A DNA stretch of 64,000 nt from positions 1 through 64,000 of the forward strand of contig CAKZLI010000001.1 of NCBI GenBank assembly GCA_937125395.1, read 5' to 3'. This stretch comes from an uncultured Glaciecola sp. Lineage in GTDB: Bacteria > Pseudomonadota > Gammaproteobacteria > Enterobacterales > Alteromonadaceae. Below the pieces are notes generated by a model. It was not told where the DNA came from, made no database searches, and worked only from the letters and a program-made list of their open reading frames with translations. Positions 15,670 to 22,744 of this stretch are shown here, one piece after another. Positions within the stretch are counted from its first letter, which is position 1. Each line of letters begins with the position of its first letter. The translations under genes were made by a program, and so were the position numbers.

Positions 15670-17130
15670 TTATTGCTGTACTGCTGCTAATGCTCGCGTT
15701 ACCAATAGTTGCGCTTGCTGAGATGTGTTACTTTCAGCATAGCATCTCAATTCTGGGGCATTACCACTTGGGCGTAAATGCACAATATCTTGATTCTGCA
15801 ACACCATGCGTAGACCATCGATGGTATTATTCGATTGCATTGCTGATGAACAGCCCATAGCATGTAATAACTCGCTCGGGTCATTCGATAATTGCGTCAA
15901 TAAAGCTTGCGATTGTTCCGTAGGAAATTGTGTAATGCGATCACTGTGAGTAAAGCGCTGCGGTAAATTAGCCACGAGCGAACTGATCCCGCATTGCTGA
16001 TCGATACTTAAACTCAGTAACATAATTGCCGGTAACAACGCATCTCGGGTCGGTAATGCATGAATCGTAGTGTCATTAAGTACAACATCCGTACCTAACA
16101 AAAATCCACCATTCGCTTCAAAGCCAGCAACCGATGCATAATCTGTCGATAATGAGGCGAAGGCATCGATAACATACGGAGAGCCGATTTTGGTGCGCGT
16201 GACATGTGCAAAATGGCCACTGCTTTCTATCGCGGTGTTACAACTGACAGGTACCGCTAACGATTCAATATGTAGTGCTTGTGCTGTTAACAAACCGACG
16301 ATATCGCCCCGTAACCAGACACCATTTTCATCGGATAATAATGGTCTATCACCATCACCATCGGTGGAATAAATCATATCAAAGCCGTATTGGGCTGACC
16401 ATGCTAGGGCTTTTTGGCGATCGGCTTCGCCTACCGCTTCCGTATCTATCGGTACAAAAGTATCGGTGCGCTCAAGGGCCATCACTTCAGCACCAAGTGC
16501 TTCAAATAACCCTTGATAAATATCACGACCGGCACTGGAATGTTCAAATATCCCGATTTTTTTGCCTTGTAATAGCGTTGGAGAAAACACATCGGTTACG
16601 CGCTGAATGTATTGCTGCGCACAACGAGGGTTAACCTCTGGCAGCGCAGCGATAGATAAGCTGGCAGGTCGCTGAGCTTGGCAGTGCAAAATACCTTGTT
16701 CGTCTATTTTGGTGATCTCACCATCGGGCCGATAAAATTTTAAGCCATTGCGGTCAAAAGGAATGTGCGAGCCGGTGATCATGATACACGGTTGTTGGTC
16801 TTGCATTGCAATATAAGCAAGTGCGGGTGTTGGGCATACCCCATAATATTCACAGCTCATTCCTAAATCGTGCACGGCTTGTATACACGCTGCTGCCATA
16901 GTTGGACTGCTAGGGCGATTATCAATAGCAAATGCAACAGTGTTAAAAGTAAATCGCGATTGAATACTGGTCAAAAAAGCCAAAGCAAACGCATAACAGA
17001 CTTCAGGTGTAAAATCAGTCACCAATCCACGGGCACCACTGGTACCAAACTTCACACCAGAAGCTGCGATAGTCGCTTGACAGGATAAATCAGATTGGGG
17101 GATATGCGCTGAAGGGGATATTGAGTCCAT
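15670..17130 (-). CDS. Phosphohexomutase (phosphomannomutase/phosphoglucomutase family)
   Basis: 486 residues. The four-domain layout is recognisable: KFGTSGARGLV at the N-terminus, phosphoserine loop ITGSHIPFDRNGLKF with S121, metal loop TDGDGDRPLL at about 255-265, a sugar-recognition stretch around FEANGGFLLG, and the phosphate-binding RPSGNAPELRCY near the C-terminus. It interconverts hexose 1- and 6-phosphates (mannose, glucose or glucosamine). The N-terminal extension and GSHIP form point to the ManB/CpsG-type side, and its position near surface-sugar genes suits a role in making nucleotide-sugar precursors. Exact substrate uncertain. Confidence 0.85.
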   Translation of the reverse strand: MDSISPSAHIPQSDLSCQATIAASGVKFGTSGARGLVTDFTPEVCYAFALAFLTSIQSRFTFNTVAFAIDNRPSSPTMAAACIQAVHDLGMSCEYYGVCPTPALAYIAMQDQQPCIMITGSHIPFDRNGLKFYRPDGEITKIDEQGILHCQAQRPASLSIAALPEVNPRCAQQYIQRVTDVFSPTLLQGKKIGIFEHSSAGRDIYQGLFEALGAEVMALERTDTFVPIDTEAVGEADRQKALAWSAQYGFDMIYSTDGDGDRPLLSDENGVWLRGDIVGLLTAQALHIESLAVPVSCNTAIESSGHFAHVTRTKIGSPYVIDAFASLSTDYASVAGFEANGGFLLGTDVVLNDTTIHALPTRDALLPAIMLLSLSIDQQCGISSLVANLPQRFTHSDRITQFPTEQSQALLTQLSNDPSELLHAMGCSSAMQSNNTIDGLRMVLQNQDIVHLRPSGNAPELRCYAESNTSQQAQLLVTRALAAVQQ

Positions 17131-17226
17131 TACTTACTGCTCCGTTATAAACACGTGATATACACATTGTATATCGATGGGATCTATTTTAAGAGCAACA
17201 AGTAATAACTCAAGTATTATTCTTGT

Positions 17227-18198
17227 TTATTTTAGGTCAACCAAATAGCGACCCGTTACAGTCCCTGCCATTAACGCTTTTGCCGCTGTTTCAACGCCAT
17301 CTAGCCCAATGGTATGGGCAATATCAGATAACTGTGAGATATCCATTTCGTTGGCTAAATCATGCCACGCTGCTTGGCGCTTAGCAATCGGACAGTACAC
17401 ACTATCCACACCCACTAATGACACACCGCGTAAAATAAAGGGGGCAACGGATGAGGGTAAATCCATTCCTTGCGCTAATCCACACGCCGTGACAACACCA
17501 CCGTATTGGGTATTGGCAATGATATTGGCTAAGGTGTGAGAGCCTACTACATCAACCGCACCGGCCCAAAGCTGTTGACCTAATGCCCGGGCTTTTTCGG
17601 CATATTGGGCACGATCAAGCGTATCTGTTGCGCCAAGGCCTAATAAATAATCACGTTGTTCAGGTTTACCTGACAAGGCATGAACCGTGTAGCCGCGTTT
17701 AGCGAGAATATACACTGCGATGCTGCCTACACCTCCTGTTGCACCGGATACAATAATGGGACCAGACTCTGGTGTCACCCCATGATCACGCAACGCATTA
17801 CAACATAACATGGCGGTATAGCCTGCTGTACCGATGCGCATGGCATCTGCTTCACTTAGGCCCTCTGGCAATTTAATTAGCCATTTGCCTTTGACCCGAG
17901 CTTGTTGTGCAAAACCACCCCAATGGCTTTCGCCAACGCCCCAACCATTTAACACGACTTTGTCGCCAACGTGATAATCTGGATTATCTGATTGTGTGAC
18001 CACACCACTAAAATCAATACCTGGTACCATCGGATAGCTTCTAGCAATAGGCGCACTGCCAGTGACGGCCAATGCATCTTTGTAATTAATGGTACTGTAG
18101 CTGACCGCAACACTGACATCGCCTTCAGGCAAATCATTCTCGTCTAATTGTGTGAGCGTGATAGTCTCTTTGTCGGTCAGTTGTAATGCATGAAACAT
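17227..18198 (-). CDS. acuI: Acrylyl-CoA reductase AcuI/YhdH
   Basis: 323 residues, zinc-independent medium-chain dehydrogenase/reductase. The sequence YSTINYKDALAVTG, then PGIDFSGVV, HWGGFAQQARV and the NADPH loop VSGATGGVGSIAVYILAKRGY, follows the AcuI/YhdH pattern. It reduces acryloyl-CoA to propionyl-CoA with NADPH. It lies 78 nt downstream of prpE on the same strand, giving a compact module to activate and detoxify acrylate or 3-hydroxypropionate-derived acryloyl-CoA, as known for marine bacteria using DMSP. No DMSP lyase is visible here. Confidence 0.9.
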   Translation of the reverse strand: MFHALQLTDKETITLTQLDENDLPEGDVSVAVSYSTINYKDALAVTGSAPIARSYPMVPGIDFSGVVTQSDNPDYHVGDKVVLNGWGVGESHWGGFAQQARVKGKWLIKLPEGLSEADAMRIGTAGYTAMLCCNALRDHGVTPESGPIIVSGATGGVGSIAVYILAKRGYTVHALSGKPEQRDYLLGLGATDTLDRAQYAEKARALGQQLWAGAVDVVGSHTLANIIANTQYGGVVTACGLAQGMDLPSSVAPFILRGVSLVGVDSVYCPIAKRQAAWHDLANEMDISQLSDIAHTIGLDGVETAAKALMAGTVTGRYLVDLK

Positions 18199-18276
18199 AT
18201 GTCGTCCCTTATTAGGTTATTTATTATATCGCTAGTTATTATATTAACTATCGATTGCTTCTGCGAATTGATTGGC

Positions 18277-20166
18277 TTATTTGATCCAATTTCTAGCTTG
18301 CATCAAGGCTTTCATTTCGTCAAGACAAGCGGGATCATCAATGGTCGATGGCACTGTAAATGTCTGTCCATCAGCCATGGCTCGGAGGATTTTGCGCAAT
18401 ATCTTACCAGAGCGAGTCTTGGGTAAGCGCGGTACGATTAAGGTATCTTTAAAGCAAGCTATCGGTCCAATGTTTTTGACTAACGCGTGTTTGATATCGC
18501 TGTGCAACGTCGCATCATCAATTGCATAGCCATCTTTAAGGATGACCATGCCCACTGGTAATTGCCCTTTGAGACTATCATGTACACCAATTACCGCGCA
18601 TTCTGCAACGGCTGGATGTTGTGCCACTACTTCTTCCATTTCGCCAGTAGAAAGACGGTGACCTGCAATATTTATGACGTCATCGGTGCGTCCCATAATA
18701 AATACGTAGCCATCTTCATCAATGTATCCGCCATCACCTGTACTATAATACCCTGGAAATTCACTCAGATACGCACTGGAGAAACGTTCAAAGTTACCCC
18801 AAATTGATGGTAAACAACTTGGTGGCAGAGGTAATTTAATCGCAATCGCACCTTGTTGACCTGCCGGTAATACTTCACCATGATCATCCAAAATACACAC
18901 ATTGTAACCGGTGATGGGTAGCGTTGCTGAGCCGGCTTTAACGGCAACTTTTTCGATCCCGAGCATATTGCCACAGATGGCCCAACCGGTTTCGGTTTGC
19001 CACCAATGATCGATTACGGGTTTTTGGGTTTTTTCAACAGTCCAGTCATAAGTAGGCGGATCAAGTCGTTCTCCGGCCATAAAGATATTTTGTAAACTGG
19101 AGATATCATACTCGTTGATTAATGCGCCTTCTGGATCTTCTTTTTTGATGGCTCTAAATGCCGTAGGTGCAGCAAATAGGGTCTTGATTTTGTATTCTTC
19201 AATCATACGCCAAAATGCCCCCGGATCGGGCGTTCTGACCGGTTTTCCTTCATACATAATGGTCGTACATCCGGCTAATAACGGCGCGTAGACAATATAT
19301 GAATGACCCACAACCCAACCCACATCTGACGCGGCCCAAAACACATCGCCAGCTTGATTGTCATAGATGGCTTGCATCGAATAATGAAGCGCAACGGCAT
19401 GCCCGCCATTATCCCGTAATACTCCTTTAGGCGCCCCAGTGGTGCCCGATGTATACAGTATATATAGTGGGTCAGTGCCCAATACCGGTACTGGTTCGAC
19501 CGATGGCGCTTGTTCCATTAAGGTGTGCCAAGCACAATCACGGCTATGTTCTAATGGCGCTAGTAAGGTATCGCGTTGCAATAAAATAACACTGTCAGGG
19601 GTATGTGATGCCTGTGCGATCGCTTCATCGACTAATGGTTTGTAGGCGATGACTTTACTGATTTCGACACCACAAGAGGCTGTGACGATGACTTTGGGCT
19701 GAGCATCATCAATGCGCACTGCTAGCTCATTTGGTGCAAATCCACCAAAGACCACCGAATGAACCGCACCTAAACGTGCTACAGCAAGCATTGCAATGGC
19801 CGCTTCAGGGATCATCGGCATATAGATGATAACTCGGTCGCCTTTATCAACACCTTTGGCACGTAATACGCCAGCAAACTGTGCCACTTGGGTTAGTAAT
19901 TCGTTGTAGGTGAGAGTCTGTTTGACATTTGTGACCGGAGAATCAAAGATAATCGCAGCTTGATCACCTCGTCCAGATTGCACATGATGGTCCACCGCCA
20001 TAAAACAGGTATTCATTGACCCATCCGCAAACCAACGGTCCATGTTGTTCTCATCTTTACTTAAGATGGTCTTAGGTGGCACAAACCAAGGTAATGCACG
20101 CGCTTTTTCAGCCCAAAACTCAGCAGGAGAGTGAATCGATTTGGCATATTCAGTTTGATAAGTCAT
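18277..20166 (-). CDS. prpE: Propionyl-CoA synthetase
   Basis: 629 residues from the ATG at 20166, which matches the length and N-terminal alignment of E. coli PrpE (a Ser-Phe/Thr-Tyr start followed by I-x-x-P-x-x-FWAE). An in-frame ATG five codons upstream (20181) cannot be excluded. Acetyl-CoA-synthetase-family AMP-forming ligase: AMP motif YTSGTTGAPKGV, the WWQTETGW motif, and the C-terminal adenylation lysine in LPKTRSGKILRKIL. It converts propionate (and probably acrylate) to the CoA thioester. Cytosolic. Transcribed ahead of acuI. Confidence 0.92.
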   Translation of the reverse strand: MTYQTEYAKSIHSPAEFWAEKARALPWFVPPKTILSKDENNMDRWFADGSMNTCFMAVDHHVQSGRGDQAAIIFDSPVTNVKQTLTYNELLTQVAQFAGVLRAKGVDKGDRVIIYMPMIPEAAIAMLAVARLGAVHSVVFGGFAPNELAVRIDDAQPKVIVTASCGVEISKVIAYKPLVDEAIAQASHTPDSVILLQRDTLLAPLEHSRDCAWHTLMEQAPSVEPVPVLGTDPLYILYTSGTTGAPKGVLRDNGGHAVALHYSMQAIYDNQAGDVFWAASDVGWVVGHSYIVYAPLLAGCTTIMYEGKPVRTPDPGAFWRMIEEYKIKTLFAAPTAFRAIKKEDPEGALINEYDISSLQNIFMAGERLDPPTYDWTVEKTQKPVIDHWWQTETGWAICGNMLGIEKVAVKAGSATLPITGYNVCILDDHGEVLPAGQQGAIAIKLPLPPSCLPSIWGNFERFSSAYLSEFPGYYSTGDGGYIDEDGYVFIMGRTDDVINIAGHRLSTGEMEEVVAQHPAVAECAVIGVHDSLKGQLPVGMVILKDGYAIDDATLHSDIKHALVKNIGPIACFKDTLIVPRLPKTRSGKILRKILRAMADGQTFTVPSTIDDPACLDEMKALMQARNWIK

Positions 20167-20391
20167 CGCTGTAAATTCCATGTAGTGTGTTAATAAGATA
20201 TTAATCTACTGTAAATGATCTTTGGATTTGGCAGAATACGACTTTTGGATAACGCGGTATCTTGCTTTGGGATATCCCCCCAGAGTAGCAACACCTATTT
20301 ACAATTAGCAGATTGAATATTTGGCAGTTATTTATATACTTAAATTAGGTAATTTTTATTTGTGTCTTTTATTTTTTTGGAGTAGTGCTAA

Positions 20392-21342
20392 ATGGAATCA
20401 ACATCAATACTAACCACATTATTCAGTATCCCTATATTTTTAGTGATTTTTGTCATTGTTATTTTAAAGTTTTCAATTAAATTTGTACCTCAAAATCGCG
20501 CCTATGTGATTGAACGCTTTGGCAAGTATCAGTCTACGCGAGAAGCGGGTTTGAATTTTTTAATTCCTTTTATCGATCAAGTATCAGCTAATCGCAGCTT
20601 AAAAGAACAAGCGGTTGATGTACCAGAGCAATCAGCGATCACCAAAGACAATATCAGTTTGTCGGTTGATGGGGTATTGTATTTTCGGGTACTGGATCCC
20701 AAAAAAGCCACCTATGGCGTAGATGACTACGTGTTCGCTGTGACTCAATTAGCGCAAACGACGATGCGTTCAGAGTTAGGTAAAATGGAGTTGGATAAAA
20801 CCTTTGAAGAGCGTGATATGCTCAACGCCAATATCGTTTCTGCCATCAATGAAGCGTCTGGTCCATGGGGCATCCAAGTACTGCGCTATGAAATTAAAGA
20901 CATCACACCACCGTCATCGGTAATGGAAGCGATGGAAGCACAGATGAAAGCAGAACGGGTTAAACGTGCACAAATCTTAGAATCTGAGGGGGATCGTCAA
21001 GCGGCAATCAACCGTGCTGAAGGTGAAAAGCAATCCCAAGTACTCGCCGCTGAAGCCGATCGCGCTGAACAAATACTGCGCGCTGAAGGTGAAGCCAAAG
21101 CCATCGTCGCGGTTGCTGAAGCTCAGGCCGAAGCATTAGCCAAAGTGGGTGCGCAAGCCAATACTGATGATGGGCAAAAAGCCATTCAGTTGGATCTTGC
21201 CAGCAAAGCCATTGAAGCCAAACAAGCTATTGCCAAAGAATCATCCGTGGTACTATTACCTGATAACGCAACAGATGCTTCAAGCATGGTGGCGCAAGCA
21301 ACCGCGATTATCAACACCTTAAATACAGGAGCACGGCCATGA
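20392..21342 (+). CDS. SPFH/stomatin family protein, QmcA-like
   Basis: 316 residues. A single N-terminal membrane helix (about 8-26), then the SPFH/band-7 domain starting VPQNRAYVIERFGKYQ, then a long Ala/Glu-rich coiled coil (RAEGEKQSQVLAAEADRAEQ) and a short C-terminal tail. It forms membrane-associated oligomers involved in membrane quality control. It overlaps the NfeD gene by 4 bp, the usual stomatin-NfeD operon pair. GGAG lies before the ATG. Confidence 0.92.
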   Translation: MESTSILTTLFSIPIFLVIFVIVILKFSIKFVPQNRAYVIERFGKYQSTREAGLNFLIPFIDQVSANRSLKEQAVDVPEQSAITKDNISLSVDGVLYFRVLDPKKATYGVDDYVFAVTQLAQTTMRSELGKMELDKTFEERDMLNANIVSAINEASGPWGIQVLRYEIKDITPPSSVMEAMEAQMKAERVKRAQILESEGDRQAAINRAEGEKQSQVLAAEADRAEQILRAEGEAKAIVAVAEAQAEALAKVGAQANTDDGQKAIQLDLASKAIEAKQAIAKESSVVLLPDNATDASSMVAQATAIINTLNTGARP

Positions 21343-21833
21343 ATTGGCTTGAACAAAATTTAGCAGAAACATTATTTATTATCGGGCTGATCATTTTAAT
21401 TGTCGAAGTGACGGTGTTGAGTTTCTCGACTATTATTTTGTTCATGATTGGTGCTGCGACTATTCTAACCAGTGTCGCGATGTATGTGGGCTTGATTGAG
21501 AGTGACTTTTTAAATGCGCTGGTGATCATTGCTGTGTTGACAGCTGTCCTTGCAGTGGTGTTATGGAAACCGTTTAAGGGGCTACAAAATCAACAAGAAG
21601 AAAAACCGGTTACCTCCGATCTGGTTGGTTTTACATTCGTCTTAGCACAAGACGTTGGATCGACTTCAGACAGTGATACCGGCAGTGGTGCAGGCAGTGA
21701 GCCAGTTGCTGATGTTACCTACAAATACTCAGGGATTGAATGGAAATTAATCAGTGCTGAGCCTATCCGTGCCCAAACCAAAGTCAAAGTGATTGCGGTG
21801 AGTGTAGGTGAGTGGGAAATTATTGCACTATGA
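21339..21833 (+). CDS. NfeD family membrane protein
   Basis: 164 residues. Three hydrophobic segments occupy the first 90 residues (ETLFIIGLIILIVEVTVLSF; IILFMIGAATILTSVAMYVGL; LNALVIIAVLTAVLAVVLW). They are followed by a C-terminal OB-fold-like domain (LVGFTFVLAQDV ... YSGIEWKLISAEPIRAQTKVKVIAV). This short, protease-less NfeD type partners stomatin-like proteins; the ATGA-type overlap with the upstream SPFH gene supports that. A Ser/Gly/Asp-rich insertion (STSDSDTGSGAGSE) interrupts the OB-like domain. Confidence 0.88.
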   Translation: MNWLEQNLAETLFIIGLIILIVEVTVLSFSTIILFMIGAATILTSVAMYVGLIESDFLNALVIIAVLTAVLAVVLWKPFKGLQNQQEEKPVTSDLVGFTFVLAQDVGSTSDSDTGSGAGSEPVADVTYKYSGIEWKLISAEPIRAQTKVKVIAVSVGEWEIIAL

Positions 21834-21883
21834 CCCTTACTACTGATATGACCCTTACTACTGATATGACGCTCGCAACGGAT
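21830..21883 (+). repeat. 18-bp tandem repeat spanning a start codon
   Basis: Two perfect copies of ATGACCCTTACTACTGAT (21830-21847, 21848-21865) and one degenerate copy (21866-21883). Each copy begins with an in-frame ATG, so the gene has three candidate starts, all in the same frame. Confidence 0.9.
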
Positions 21884-22255
21884 AACACAAAGCACTATCA
21901 ACAAGCGATTTTGCAAGCCATGCAGATCCCCATGTATGTTGCGAACCAGACCGATGCAGATGCCCAAGTAGCAGACACTCAAGTAGCCGATGCCCAACTT
22001 ACTGTGGCTGAGCCTGTCGCTGCAACCATGCCTGCAACTGTCGTAGATGTTATATCTGAACCAGCAGTGGCATTACCAATACAGTTAATTACTGATATCG
22101 AGATTGCCATTGGTGGTGCGCTTGGTCATAGTAACAGTATTGTCGGTGATGCGGTTATCGTGACCAAGGATGTATTACAAGTCCCCCAGCCGCTCAGCGT
22201 TGAGCATAAACAGACTTTATTGCTTGCTTTAGCGCAACAATACGCGATGTCGTGA
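21830..22255 (+). CDS. Putative DNA polymerase III psi subunit (HolD-like, divergent)
   Basis: 141 residues from the ATG at 21830, which overlaps the NfeD stop (ATGA). The assignment rests mainly on position: directly upstream of rimI, where holD sits in gammaproteobacteria. A short N-terminal segment, HYQQAILQAMQIPMYV, resembles the YLxxMGIxxW start of HolD, but the conserved Trp is absent and little else matches. The protein is low-complexity: an 18-bp unit repeated at its very start (21830-21883) and three 15-bp units at 21959-22003 (DAQVA-type). It may be a fast-evolving HolD, a decayed one, or an unrelated acidic protein. Confidence 0.4.
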   Translation: MTLTTDMTLTTDMTLATDNTKHYQQAILQAMQIPMYVANQTDADAQVADTQVADAQLTVAEPVAATMPATVVDVISEPAVALPIQLITDIEIAIGGALGHSNSIVGDAVIVTKDVLQVPQPLSVEHKQTLLLALAQQYAMS

Positions 22256-22261
22256 ATACAT

Positions 22262-22744
22262 GTGAATAATGCTTCCTTCGAAATGCAAACGATCACCTTG
22301 GATAACTACCATGCTGCGTTTGCCATCATGTGCCAAGTCCAACAAAACACATGGTCAGAGCAAACCTTTATCGATAGCATTAGTGGTGCAAATACTGCTG
22401 TACAATTAGTACAAGCAGGTCAGGTATTAGGTTTTTATATCGTGATGGCAGTGCAAGCGCCTCGTTTTATTGAATGGTCTTTGCTAGAGATTGCAGTGAC
22501 ACCCGATAGGCAACAGCAAGGGATCGGCACGGCATTGATGCACGAGCTAATTAAACGTGCCCAAGCTCAACAAGTCGATGAGATATGGTTAGAAGTACGC
22601 CAATCAAACGCAGCGGCAAGACATTTATACACACGTTTTGATTTTGCACAAATTGAAGTGCGCAAAGACTATTATCCTGCACTTAATCCAAGCCAGACTG
22701 AACAGCGTGAACATGCCGTTATACTTCGATGGATACGTTGCTAA
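22262..22744 (+). CDS. rimI: Ribosomal protein S18-alanine N-acetyltransferase
   Basis: 160 residues from a GTG at 22262; a later ATG at 22283 (MQTITLDNYHAAF) is a plausible alternative. GNAT fold: the acetyl-CoA site is VTPDRQQQGIGTALM, followed by WLEVRQSNAAARHLYTRFDF and RKDYYPA, which closely parallels E. coli RimI (WLEVRASNAAA, YYP). It acetylates the N-terminal Ala of ribosomal protein S18. The last 26 bp overlap the convergent sensor kinase gene. Confidence 0.9.
   Translation: MNNASFEMQTITLDNYHAAFAIMCQVQQNTWSEQTFIDSISGANTAVQLVQAGQVLGFYIVMAVQAPRFIEWSLLEIAVTPDRQQQGIGTALMHELIKRAQAQQVDEIWLEVRQSNAAARHLYTRFDFAQIEVRKDYYPALNPSQTEQREHAVILRWIRC

Noticed and set aside
16275..16634. Plus-strand 119-codon frame inside the phosphohexomutase gene
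   Set aside because: Antisense shadow of a strongly supported enzyme gene; His/Arg-rich composition is typical of such shadows.
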